Assembly (NCBI GenBank): GCA_947567425.1
Contig: CANOLV010000010.1
Span: 1 to 64,000 of the forward strand
DNA from: an uncultured Porphyromonadaceae bacterium
Lineage (GTDB): Bacteria > Bacteroidota > Bacteroidia > Bacteroidales > Muribaculaceae
Direction: 5' to 3'
DNA length: 64,000 nt
Below are positions 36,401 through 44,776 of this stretch, one piece after another. Numbering within the stretch: position 1 is the stretch's first letter; every line of letters starts with the position of its first letter. Position numbers and translations under genes: made by a program. Under the pieces are notes generated by a model that worked only from the letters and a program-made list of their open reading frames with translations, made no database searches and was not told where the DNA came from.

Positions 36401-36730
36401 GGCAACACCTGGACTCCGGAAAATCCCGGTGCCAAATACACCATCATGTCACGTGACAATGCATTCAACCGCTTCAACTACCACAACGTGGACTCTTCTG
36501 TCGAGAACAGCCGCTACATCCGCCTTAAGAACCTCGTGGTCGGCTACACATTCCCCCGCCAGTGGACATCGAAAGTCGGCGTAGAAAAATTCCGCGTATA
36601 CTTCTCTGGCGACGACCTTTGGGAATGGTCGAAGATCAAGGACGGCTACGACCCCGAATACGGCGAAGGATCCAACAATGTGTTCCCATTCTGCCGAATG
36701 CTAAACTTTGGTGTAGAACTCACTTTCTAA
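33425..36730 (+). CDS. susC: SusC/RagA-family TonB-dependent outer-membrane transporter
   Basis: A 1101-residue TonB-dependent glycan importer. The order is a signal peptide (about 1-25), a carboxypeptidase-regulatory-like domain (about 35-110, GTVIDELGDPIVGATVRVRG), the TonB box/plug start (ALDEVIVTGY), a plug with GDDIANISVLKDASAAIYG-like sequence, and a 22-strand barrel ending in an aromatic Phe (ELTF). No STN signalling domain is seen. With the SusD lipoprotein it would form the bed-bin complex that takes up oligosaccharides. susD starts 12 bp downstream. Confidence 0.97.
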   Translation: MNKKHIVIAALLSLGAPAVSIPAYAQSSSQTQAGTVSGTVIDELGDPIVGATVRVRGNKTEGTATDIDGRFTLRAKKDAVIEVSYIGYNTQSVSVNGRNNLEIHLVPSAQALDEVIVTGYTTQKKESLTSAIAQIKGDEVYKGRGTTNTTTALQGEIPGLTVTRSSTRPGSEGAEMQIRGSYSINGGGPLILIDGQAASMDELNQMDGNDIANISVLKDASAAIYGARSAGGVILVTTKRGQLGKPQITYSGSYSRTIDGIKLPLTNNSEWLDMFYEAQFRDTQASNPGITDPDEIHNRINWWIFNTFGGTSVARDPITGAYTPDGQGAFKGETLFNALKNGQTLTLQNGNFIERWEPNNYLLDFLFGNADTWKHNLSISGGDEKFNYRASFNYSDAQSQLKVAKDGEKKYGARLNADYKPNDVLSFETGMSYDRRDITTPRNSPGGSHGGYMDPWFWAITNENGDAYDTFGYRNPYAYYTQEGKIETKWSTLRANGKVKLDLSKWVKGLSFAATGAYKNVRKEISRNKLTTYTYDWVGTITHTENPNSLMEEVSQKWDSYTLGAFGYYNNKFAGVHQVDVMVGVTGENEDYKSIEAGRYKGEIYPGSGLFDLNVFSGGDNNKADGGSNSWAFMSYVADVRYAYNDTYLLSFLGRRDGSSKLTPENRWKNFYSVSGGWVFTNEKFFNSIVPNSIMNFGKIRYNYGHTGSLNGIGNYESYSTIKTGSYYFGGSNVTSMWLDGMRSADRTWESIKSHNAGIDLGFFNNRLRASFDYFEKTNDGMFIDVVFPQVLGASAPKTNNGKLRTRGWEVEVNWRDRVGEVSYNLGFQISDAWTRLLELTNNENVPTAGINTNRLIDKPLRAIYVFQTDGIFQNQEEVDAYYEMFYWNADHSGPKPGNILPAPSEAGTNRLRPGARKRVDLDGDGVITDRDIYYAGDAAPRLSFGIKGGLQWKGLDFSVFFQGIGNQKVLRSGNLNGAFTTNYVLQNNTYLGNTWTPENPGAKYTIMSRDNAFNRFNYHNVDSSVENSRYIRLKNLVVGYTFPRQWTSKVGVEKFRVYFSGDDLWEWSKIKDGYDPEYGEGSNNVFPFCRMLNFGVELTF

Positions 36731-36742
36731 AAATATAATACA

Positions 36743-38755
36743 ATGAAGCTAAACAAATTACATATCATACCGGCCTTTGCGCTGGCTATCATGGCCACTT
36801 CCTGCTCCGACTTCCTCGACAAGGAGCCGACCGATGTGGGAACCGACGCCATCTCATTCAAAAATCCGTCACAGTTCGAACAGGCGGCCAATGCTCTCTA
36901 CAGCTCAGCCTTCGCCGACTGGAAAAGCATAGGTGTCGATGCCGGAACCGACATCTCCGGCATAGGAGGCAACGGTGGCGGCACAGCTCCCCAGAACACC
37001 GACAGCTGGAAAGTCCCCTACGAAAGACTGCGTCAGATGAACATTCTTCTCGAAAAGGCAAGCTCCTATCCTAACCCCGACGAGATAGCAGTGTCGGTCG
37101 GCACAGCATATTTCTTCCGCGCCTGGCAGCACTTCACCCTGCTGCAGCGCTTCGGAGGCGTACCAGTGGTTGACCACGTGCTCGACACATCCGACCCCGT
37201 AGTCTATGGAGCACGCAACAGCCGCTACGAAGTTGTGGATCTTATAATTAAGGACCTGAAACTCGCTGAGAGCATGCTTCCAAAACGTTCGACCATGAAC
37301 AATCTGGAAAATCGCGGCAAACTAACCAAAGAAGCGGCCCAGGCATTCCTTGCCCGCGTAGCCCTCTATGAAGGAACTTGGGAAAAGTATGTGCCCTCGA
37401 TAGGCTACAACCTCGACGGCGACGGAACTTCGGAAGGTGCCGGATCGACAAAGCCCACAGGCTATCCCACGGTTGAAGAGCTTCTTAAGCTTGCCAAAGA
37501 AAAGTCAAAGGCGGTAATGGACGAAGCCGACAACGGCACATTCGCTCTCTTTGACGCTTGCGAGGAACTCAGCTACTACAGCCTCTTTAGCCTCGACGAC
37601 GGTGCCGGCAACATATCCAACCACACCGGAGCCGGTAAAGCCGACAACAAGGAGTTCATCCTGACCAATCCCTTCGACTTCGACCTCAAGCGAAGCGGCA
37701 CAAATCTCGTGCATCAGGTATCTACATGGCAGAAGGTCAACATCAGCGCTTATCTTGGCGAATCGTTCCTCTGCTCCAACGGTCTGCCCACCCACATGAG
37801 CACATCGGCCGATCCGTCGGGCATCTATGCCAACGATGACTTCGGTGGATATGACACATACATGGGCGAATTCCAGAACCGCGACTGGCGCTTCATCGGA
37901 TCGACATATCTCCCTGACCGTCCTACATTCTGCGCCGGTGGCGAACACTGGGTTCCAAGAACCGCGGCCGGCCCCAAATATCCCGACGCCGTATTCCCCG
38001 AACCGACCGACAAGTACAACGCCAACGATCCTGCCCATTCAAGCAAACTCGTGGTATATAATCCCGAAATCGGACTGAACTCCACCCACAACGGCTATGG
38101 ATGCCGCAAATATCTGCCCGAAGGTTCTGGCCGAAACGACAATACCGACGCGGCCGACATAGGCATAATCCGTCTTGCCGAAGTCTACCTCATCTATGCC
38201 GAAGCCACCTGCGAACTCGGCGGAGGCAACATTTCCGATGCAGACCTCAACATCTCTATCAACAAACTCCGCGCCCGCGCCCGTATAGCTCCCCTAAACG
38301 CCGCGCTCATAGCCGGAAAGTGGGATGCCACTTGGTTCAACTTCGCTACCGGAAAGCATGAATGCCACCAGATGAACATGCTCGACGAGATCCGTCGCGA
38401 ACGCATGTGCGAACTCTTCGGCGAAGGATTCCGTCTTGACGACCTCAAGCGCTGGGGTATAGCCCACATCAACATGACCGGACAGAAACTCGGCCGCAAG
38501 ATTCTCGGAACATACTACGGAAATCCCGCCAACAAGGTCAACTCGCTGCAGTATTTCGGCGAACCGGTCTACAATCCCGAGACTCGTCCTACTCAGTGGG
38601 GACTCGTATCGGAAGATCCCGCCGACATCGACTACGGACGTCCTATAGCAACAATCCCCGGCAACTGCTTCTGGAGCCAGCGCGACTACCTCGATCCGCT
38701 TCCTCTCGAACAGATCCGTTTGAATCCGGCGCTTACACAAAACCCCGGATGGTAA
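36743..38755 (+). CDS. susD: SusD/RagB-family glycan-binding lipoprotein
   Basis: A 670-residue surface lipoprotein (lipobox MATSC, Cys21) that caps the SusC transporter. The N-terminal SusD motif CSDFLDKEPTD and TPR helices (VGTAYFFRAWQHFTLLQRFGGVP) are present, as is the C-terminal RagB domain motif ERMCELFGEGFRLDDLKRWG. It is at the long end for the family. It lies 12 bp after susC and is followed by a terminator, so the sigma-lipoprotein-susC-susD unit ends here. Confidence 0.96.
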   Translation: MKLNKLHIIPAFALAIMATSCSDFLDKEPTDVGTDAISFKNPSQFEQAANALYSSAFADWKSIGVDAGTDISGIGGNGGGTAPQNTDSWKVPYERLRQMNILLEKASSYPNPDEIAVSVGTAYFFRAWQHFTLLQRFGGVPVVDHVLDTSDPVVYGARNSRYEVVDLIIKDLKLAESMLPKRSTMNNLENRGKLTKEAAQAFLARVALYEGTWEKYVPSIGYNLDGDGTSEGAGSTKPTGYPTVEELLKLAKEKSKAVMDEADNGTFALFDACEELSYYSLFSLDDGAGNISNHTGAGKADNKEFILTNPFDFDLKRSGTNLVHQVSTWQKVNISAYLGESFLCSNGLPTHMSTSADPSGIYANDDFGGYDTYMGEFQNRDWRFIGSTYLPDRPTFCAGGEHWVPRTAAGPKYPDAVFPEPTDKYNANDPAHSSKLVVYNPEIGLNSTHNGYGCRKYLPEGSGRNDNTDAADIGIIRLAEVYLIYAEATCELGGGNISDADLNISINKLRARARIAPLNAALIAGKWDATWFNFATGKHECHQMNMLDEIRRERMCELFGEGFRLDDLKRWGIAHINMTGQKLGRKILGTYYGNPANKVNSLQYFGEPVYNPETRPTQWGLVSEDPADIDYGRPIATIPGNCFWSQRDYLDPLPLEQIRLNPALTQNPGW

Positions 38756-38805
38756 TCCGAAGGACCGCCGTCATATCATAGGCATCCACATATCTTCATT
38801 GTTTG

Positions 38806-38846
38806 GGGCGTGGAGTCGGTTTAATTTATTGACTTCACGCCCTTTT
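38806..38846 (+). terminator. terminator after susD
   Basis: GGGCGTGGAGTC (38806-38817) pairs with GACTTCACGCCC (38831-38842) with one wobble around a 13-nt loop, followed by TTTT. It separates susD from the enzyme genes. Confidence 0.75.
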
Positions 38847-38859
38847 CATATATTTTCGC

Positions 38860-38867
38860 TAACTTTG
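38860..38867 (+). promoter_or_regulatory. promoter -7 box of the PUL enzyme operon
   Basis: TAACTTTG matches TAnnTTTG, 24 bp before the ATG at 38892 and just after the susD terminator. The enzyme genes therefore have their own start. Confidence 0.6.
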
Positions 38868-38891
38868 TACTACACAAAACAATCATCAATC

Positions 38892-40346
38892 ATGCCACGT
38901 TTCTTAACCTCAATTATCATTGCTTCCGCATTTGCAATATCGGCACAGGCCGAACTCACCACTTATCCGGCAGGACCGGGCGTAGAGACTATCGACGACT
39001 TCAGCGTCCGCGTTCGTCAAAATGGAGGACAATGGGAGCCAGTAGCTGTCTATCCGGTAAAAGTCGATGAAGTAATAGATGCAAAGCACCAGGTCGAAAC
39101 TGCTTCAATGGCCTATTTCGACTTCAACGGAACAGTTGAGGTGGAGGTCGTGTCAAACCGGCAGAAAATAGATACATCGCGCATACGCCCTCTTTCCTAC
39201 GGCATCACCCCGGACGTAAGCGCCGACACGCTCACTTTTTCACTCTCCGAGCCACGGAATCTGTCGATTGAAGTCAACGGCGACATATTCCACAACCTGC
39301 ACCTTTTCGCCAATCCCATCGACGGCAACCGCCCTTCTGCAAAGGTGCTGAAGAATCTAAAAAAGCATAAGGACCTTATCTATTTCGCTCCCGGGCTGCA
39401 CCGTCTACCCGACGGAGTGATGAAAGTGCCCTCAGGAACCACAGTATATATCGACGGCGGAGCTCGCGTACTCGGACAGCTTCGTGCCGACAGCGTAGAG
39501 AATGTCCGCTTTTTCGGACGCGGCGAAGTACACCCGGAAGGACGTGGCGAAGGCGTCTACATAAGCAATTCTCACAATATCGAAGCCGAAGGCATAATAG
39601 TGACTCAGATTCCGGTAGGAGGATCCGACTCTGTGCGCATATCCAACGTCAAAGCCATTAGCTACTACGGCTGGGGTGACGGAATGAACGTATTCGCAAG
39701 CTCCAATGTCAGCTACGACCGAGCATTCTGCCGCAATAGCGACGACTGCTCCACAGTCTACGCCACACGAAAGGGATTCGTCGGCGGATGCTCCAACATA
39801 CTCATGGAGAACTCCACTCTTTGGGCCGACGTGGCTCACCCGATAATGATAGGACTCCACGGAGCCGCCACCGAAATCGGAATTGACGCGCCATCCGACA
39901 CCATACAAAACATCACTTACCGCAACATCGACATACTCGACCACAAGGAGAAGCAGGTCGACTATCAGGGCTGTTTCGCTATAAATTGCGGAGACAACAA
40001 TATAGTTCGCGACATCACATTCGACAACATCCGGGTAGAGGATTTCCGCCAGGGTCAGCTGATAAATATCCGTATATTCTTCAACGGCAAGTATTGCGCG
40101 GCTCCGGGCCGATCCGTAAGCGGCGTAAAGTTCAAGGACATTACCTATAACGGAAATAATTCAGAACTATCAATAATAGCCGGTTACGACGCTACCCGTA
40201 AAGTCAGCGACATAACATTTGAAAATCTTGTGATCAACGGAGTGAAGATAGCCGACGAGATGCCCGGAAAGCCGAAATGGTACAAGACCGGCGACATGGG
40301 ACGTATTTACATCGGGGAACATGTCGACAACGTAACCTTCAAATAA
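38892..40346 (+). CDS. secreted right-handed beta-helix glycosidase (GH28/GH49-like)
   Basis: A 484-residue exported protein. The signal peptide (MPRFLTSIIIASAFAISAQA) is followed by a beta-sandwich N domain (to about 130) and then a parallel beta-helix with many short N-I/V-x-x-x-N turns. The motif NSDDCSTVYATRKG (about 300) looks like the paired-aspartate active site of GH28/GH49-type inverting glycosidases. The exact family and substrate are uncertain; polygalacturonan-like or dextran-like linkages are possible. I start at 38892: the in-frame ATG at 38799 lies upstream of the terminator and promoter and adds a non-signal sequence. The heparinase-like gene begins 12 bp downstream. Confidence 0.8.
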   Translation: MPRFLTSIIIASAFAISAQAELTTYPAGPGVETIDDFSVRVRQNGGQWEPVAVYPVKVDEVIDAKHQVETASMAYFDFNGTVEVEVVSNRQKIDTSRIRPLSYGITPDVSADTLTFSLSEPRNLSIEVNGDIFHNLHLFANPIDGNRPSAKVLKNLKKHKDLIYFAPGLHRLPDGVMKVPSGTTVYIDGGARVLGQLRADSVENVRFFGRGEVHPEGRGEGVYISNSHNIEAEGIIVTQIPVGGSDSVRISNVKAISYYGWGDGMNVFASSNVSYDRAFCRNSDDCSTVYATRKGFVGGCSNILMENSTLWADVAHPIMIGLHGAATEIGIDAPSDTIQNITYRNIDILDHKEKQVDYQGCFAINCGDNNIVRDITFDNIRVEDFRQGQLINIRIFFNGKYCAAPGRSVSGVKFKDITYNGNNSELSIIAGYDATRKVSDITFENLVINGVKIADEMPGKPKWYKTGDMGRIYIGEHVDNVTFK

Positions 40347-40358
40347 TAAATTAAGAAC

Positions 40359-42662
40359 ATGCGCAAACTTATCATCGCCATAATTCTGACGATCGGTGTG
40401 TCGATTTGCGTCCACGCCGCATCTAAAATCAGCCATCCGTCTCTTTTGATGACCAAGGAGCGGGTTCTGGCGGCTAAAAAACGAATGGACTCCGACTCCG
40501 TTCAAGCCAATGCCTGGAAACAGATAAAAGCGGAAGCCGACATCCAGCTCCTGAAAGGAGACATCCGCAGACTCGAATACCTCGCGCTTGCCTACATGAT
40601 GACCGACAGCGCAAAATATGCCGACAAGATCAAAGAGGTGCTGCTCAAGACTGCAAAGACCGAATCGTGGGGCGACCGCGAGATGCTCGCCCGAGATCCG
40701 GCATGGCGCAGCGAGCTTCAGATGGCCCATAAGAGCTTTCAGGTGGCATTAGGATATGATGCTGTTTACGACATGCTGACACCGTCCGAACGAATGGAGA
40801 TAGCCCGGGGCATGTACCGGCTGGCCGTCGAACCCATGCTCGGCGACTGGCTCAACGAGCCGACACGCATCCACTCGCTCAACTCCATGGGCCACAACTG
40901 GTGGACATCGTGCGTCGGTATGGGCGCACTGCTCGGACTCGCTATCGGCAACGAGATTCCCGAAGCGGCCGAAGCGGCCGAAGCGGCTGTCGAAGCCCTG
41001 CCCGAATGTTTTGACTTTGCCGGCGATGTCATTCAGCGTAAGCCCAAGACGTTTGACCGCGACGGCGGCATGTATGAGAGCATCAACTACGCCAGCTTCG
41101 GAACCGGCGAAGCCCTGTTCCTACGTCTTGCATGGCTCAATTCGCACCCCGAGGCAAAACTTGAAGAAATACCTCAGATAGAAAAGCTCGCCCCATTTTT
41201 CAGCCATGTGTCTTATCCCCGTGATGGAGAACTGTATAGTATCAACTTCGGCGATAGCCACAAGAATGTGAACGGACAGAGGCCCGTAATGCTTGCACAG
41301 GCGTTCTCCTCCCAGAACGATCCGGTGGCCCTCTGGTATCTTACCCAGACAAATAAGGGATTCTTCCATGAAGGAGCCGACATAACCACCCCGATTGGGT
41401 TCCTATATACACCCGATTTGTCGAAAGCACCGCAGTCTCCCGGTCTTTCCACATCCCACCTGTGGAAAGACTTCGGATGGGCCACGATGCGCGATTCCTG
41501 GAACCGAAACGCCTCGATGCTCGCCGTTAAGTCGGGCATGACGTGGAACCACTCCCACGCCGACGCCAACTCGCTCATCCTGTTCCACAAAGGTGTGGAC
41601 ATAATCAAGGATGCGGGCAACTGCAGCTACGGCAAGCCCGAATACCGCAACTACTTTTTCCAATCGGATGCCCACAACGTGGTCAAGTTCAACGGCCATG
41701 GACAGTCGCGCCATCAGCAGTACCACGGCACCATGCTCCCCGGATCTGTCAGCAACCTCCTCGACGGAGGCAACATAAAGTATGTGCTTGCCGACGGCAC
41801 CGGACCCATGTCGCAGTGGATGATACGCAATTTCCGCCACTTCCTGTGGATAGACAATGTCATTTACGTCATTGACGACCTTTTGAGCCACGAGCCCGGA
41901 CAGTTCCAATGGCTGTGGCACCCCGGAGGCCACGCCACAAAGCGGGGTTTCGACCTCGAAATCGTCAACGGTGAGTCGGCGGCGCTGATCCGCCCGCTCT
42001 ATCCCAGGCAACTTGCCTACAGTAATTTCGTCCATGACTATCCGGAAGACCTGTACTGGGAAGTCCACGAAGGCCCGACCGAGAATCTGCAAGGCACCGA
42101 GGAGTATTGGTCGTTCCACCTCCCGGCGGTCACCGACCGTGTGAAAGGCGTGACAGCCATCATTCTGAAAGACAGCGTCTCACAGAAGGAGCTTCCTCAG
42201 ATCGTACGCCGTGAGGGCAAGAACTGGATCGGACTAAAAGTGACCTGCAAAGGCAAAGTGACAGACATTTACATCAATCAGCTCGCCGACGGCCGATTGA
42301 TGCACCTGAACTCATGGATAGATGCCGACGGATGGTCGACCGATGCCTACATGATGGCCGTGAGCTACCCCGAAGGCTCCGATCCGGCCAAGTCAAAGGA
42401 GATGTTCATCGGACACGGCAGCGCACTGCGCCGCGACGGAGAGACATACTTCTCATCGCTTGCCAAACTCAATGTCATAACCCGCCTTGACGGCTCACGG
42501 CTCGACATACAGGCCGCCGGACAGCCTCGCATGAACTTCAACCTCAAGGCCGCCCCTTCCACAATGACCGTCAACGGAGAAAAGGCACCCATTAAAAAGA
42601 AAGGCCGTCTGATCAACATCCGCACCACCGATGAACAAAAGACTTTTCGGCAAACATACTGA
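40359..42662 (+). CDS. heparinase II/III-family polysaccharide lyase
   Basis: A 767-residue exported lyase-like protein. A signal peptide (about 1-20) is followed by an (alpha/alpha) toroid (to about 330) with SLNSMGHNWWTSCVGMG and DGGMYESINYASFGTGE. The antiparallel beta-sandwich heparinase II/III C domain carries WNHSHADANSLILF. The His in HNWW, the Tyr in YESINYASF and the His in WNHSHAD are candidates for the catalytic and metal-site residues of the family. It should cleave uronic-acid glycans by beta-elimination, giving 4,5-unsaturated ends, which fits the GH88 gene in the same operon. The precise PL family and substrate cannot be read by eye. Confidence 0.85.
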   Translation: MRKLIIAIILTIGVSICVHAASKISHPSLLMTKERVLAAKKRMDSDSVQANAWKQIKAEADIQLLKGDIRRLEYLALAYMMTDSAKYADKIKEVLLKTAKTESWGDREMLARDPAWRSELQMAHKSFQVALGYDAVYDMLTPSERMEIARGMYRLAVEPMLGDWLNEPTRIHSLNSMGHNWWTSCVGMGALLGLAIGNEIPEAAEAAEAAVEALPECFDFAGDVIQRKPKTFDRDGGMYESINYASFGTGEALFLRLAWLNSHPEAKLEEIPQIEKLAPFFSHVSYPRDGELYSINFGDSHKNVNGQRPVMLAQAFSSQNDPVALWYLTQTNKGFFHEGADITTPIGFLYTPDLSKAPQSPGLSTSHLWKDFGWATMRDSWNRNASMLAVKSGMTWNHSHADANSLILFHKGVDIIKDAGNCSYGKPEYRNYFFQSDAHNVVKFNGHGQSRHQQYHGTMLPGSVSNLLDGGNIKYVLADGTGPMSQWMIRNFRHFLWIDNVIYVIDDLLSHEPGQFQWLWHPGGHATKRGFDLEIVNGESAALIRPLYPRQLAYSNFVHDYPEDLYWEVHEGPTENLQGTEEYWSFHLPAVTDRVKGVTAIILKDSVSQKELPQIVRREGKNWIGLKVTCKGKVTDIYINQLADGRLMHLNSWIDADGWSTDAYMMAVSYPEGSDPAKSKEMFIGHGSALRRDGETYFSSLAKLNVITRLDGSRLDIQAAGQPRMNFNLKAAPSTMTVNGEKAPIKKKGRLINIRTTDEQKTFRQTY

Positions 42663-42709
42663 TAATTGAATTATCCAAAACCTCATCAAGGAATTCACAG
42701 ATTATAAAT

Positions 42710-44638
42710 ATGCCACCCTTACATTACATCTCAGTTTTAACGGCATCGGCAATCTGCCTTGCCGCAAATGCGTCATCGGGATCACAGGACATGTCGGTCA
42801 AGTCGCCCGACGGACGCAATGAGGCCATCTTCTCAAAAAGCGGCAAAGAGCTGACCTACACGGTCCGAGTCGACGGCAACGAGGTCATCAAGCCCTCACG
42901 TGCCGGTCTCGAAGTCGACAATTGGGCTTGGGAAATGGCTTTGGGAAAACGCGATCTGGAGCAACCCGAATGCTGGATGGATCTTCTGACAGTTGATTCA
43001 ATCACCCGCCATCTACCGGTCGACACCGTATGGCATCCGATCTACGGCGAACGGTCGACCGTAAAAGACCGCTACAATTCGGCCACACTCCACATGTCGC
43101 GCGGAGACAAGAGCGACTACCGGCTTGACATCGAGGTACGCGCCTACGACGAAGGAATAGCCTTCCGCTACTTCTTCCCAGAACATCCCGCCGCCATATT
43201 CCACAAGGTCGTGGCCGACCTTACCGACTACGCATTCCCGGAAGGCACAATGGCCTGGAGCGAAAAGTGGGCACAGTCGACATTCGACCACACCCACGTC
43301 GACAGCATTCTCCGACCCGTCGAACGGGCTTTGACTCTCGAACTCCCCTCCGGACAATGGGTGGCCCTGCTTGATGCCGATGTCGACGACTGGTGCCTGA
43401 CCAAATATGTAGCTCGGAGCGACCGACAGTCCACCCTCTCGTCGGTGATGTATTCTCCTGTCGACATAGTGACATATTATGCCACCCCTTGGAAAGTAAT
43501 AATGACGGCTGATTCTCCCGGACAGCTGATTGAGAACAATGACATAGTGCTCAATCTTAATCCGCACATGGAGGGTGACTTCGCCTGGGTAAAACCGGGA
43601 AAGATAATGCGTGCGCCGATCTCGACCGAGATGGGTCTCGCCACCATCGACTTCTGCGCCGAACACGACATACAGTACATGCTCTACGACTGGCAGTGGT
43701 ACATGCCATGCACGAGCCACGACGGTGATGCCACTAAAGTCGTCGACAAAGTCGACATGAAGCGGGTAATAGATCATGGTAAAGAAAAGGGCGTCGGAGT
43801 ATGGCTCTACGTCAACCAACACGCTCTGATGAAACAGATGGACGAGCTGTTCCCGCTGCTCAGCCAGTGGGGAGTGGCAGGCGTCAAGTCTGGCTTCGTG
43901 CAGTACGCATCACACCGATGGGCCGTGTGGCTGCACGACATGGTGCGTAAAGCCTCCGACAATAGGCTGATGATGAACATCCACGACGAGTTCCGGCCAT
44001 CTGGATTCAGCCGCACCTACCCCAACCTGCTCACTCAGGAGGGTATATGCGGCAACGAAGAGTTTCCGGATGCCACTTACAACGTCACACTGCCGTTCAC
44101 CCGTATGGTCAACGGAGCCGCCGACTACACCATCTGCTACTACGACAAACGTCTTAAGAACACCCATGCCCACCAGCTGGCAGCCTCGCTGGTGTTCTAC
44201 AGTCCGCTGATGACCATATTCTGGTATGACAACCCCTCCATGTACGGTGGCGAGCCCGAAATCAAGTGGTTCGAAGACCTTCAGGTGTCGTTCGACGACT
44301 CAAAGGTGCTGTCCGGTTATCCCGGTAAAGGCATTGTCATGGCCCGACGCCGCGGACAGGACTGGTTTGTAGGCGCGATGACCAACAATGAAGGAGGCCG
44401 TCAACCGATCGACCTCTCATTTCTTGAACCGGACACCGAATATATAGCCGAAGTATACACCGACGGAGGCCCAGAAGTCAACACCCGCACCGGAGTCAGA
44501 TGCGCCAAGTGGATCGTTGACAGCTCAGACTCGATGACATTCGATCTACTGCCTCGCGGAGGTGCGGCATTGCGCATGACTCCGGTCGAAGGCAAAACTC
44601 CGAAGAATGTAAAAAAATATAACGGTAAGATTCTGTAA
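42710..44638 (+). CDS. GH97 family glycosidase
   Basis: A 642-residue exported GH97 enzyme, with a signal peptide (about 1-22), an N-terminal beta-supersandwich, a TIM barrel (about 290-550) and a C-terminal beta domain. Family landmarks include YDWQWYMP, GVWLYVNQHAL, NIHDEFRPSGFSRTYPN and LTQEGICGNEEF. Retaining GH97 alpha-galactosidases have an Asp nucleophile after a G-V/I-K-x motif. Here the corresponding stretch reads GVKSGFV, with Gly395 in that place, so the enzyme is more likely of the inverting (SusB-like) mechanism or has another specificity. It lies 47 bp after the lyase gene. Confidence 0.88.
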   Translation: MPPLHYISVLTASAICLAANASSGSQDMSVKSPDGRNEAIFSKSGKELTYTVRVDGNEVIKPSRAGLEVDNWAWEMALGKRDLEQPECWMDLLTVDSITRHLPVDTVWHPIYGERSTVKDRYNSATLHMSRGDKSDYRLDIEVRAYDEGIAFRYFFPEHPAAIFHKVVADLTDYAFPEGTMAWSEKWAQSTFDHTHVDSILRPVERALTLELPSGQWVALLDADVDDWCLTKYVARSDRQSTLSSVMYSPVDIVTYYATPWKVIMTADSPGQLIENNDIVLNLNPHMEGDFAWVKPGKIMRAPISTEMGLATIDFCAEHDIQYMLYDWQWYMPCTSHDGDATKVVDKVDMKRVIDHGKEKGVGVWLYVNQHALMKQMDELFPLLSQWGVAGVKSGFVQYASHRWAVWLHDMVRKASDNRLMMNIHDEFRPSGFSRTYPNLLTQEGICGNEEFPDATYNVTLPFTRMVNGAADYTICYYDKRLKNTHAHQLAASLVFYSPLMTIFWYDNPSMYGGEPEIKWFEDLQVSFDDSKVLSGYPGKGIVMARRRGQDWFVGAMTNNEGGRQPIDLSFLEPDTEYIAEVYTDGGPEVNTRTGVRCAKWIVDSSDSMTFDLLPRGGAALRMTPVEGKTPKNVKKYNGKIL

Positions 44639-44652
44639 TTTTTTTCTTCGGC

Positions 44653-44709
44653 AATTGAGTGTACCGCGACACTTATCCGTATATCTGCATGTTCAAACAC
44701 TCAATTTTT
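44653..44709 (+). terminator. possible long-loop terminator or attenuator between GH97 and GH43
   Basis: AATTGAGTGT (44653-44662) pairs perfectly with ACACTCAATT (44697-44706) across a 34-nt loop, followed by a short T run. It could reduce read-through into GH43. Confidence 0.4.
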
Positions 44710-44776
44710 AGGTTTAGTCCAACGGTCAATTTTTCAAGGTAATAAAGATTGTTTTTTTAGTTATAAAATCGTAAAA

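Noticed and set aside
38799..38891. N-terminal extension of the beta-helix glycosidase
   Set aside because: It lies across the susD terminator and the TAACTTTG promoter. A proper signal peptide begins at 38892.
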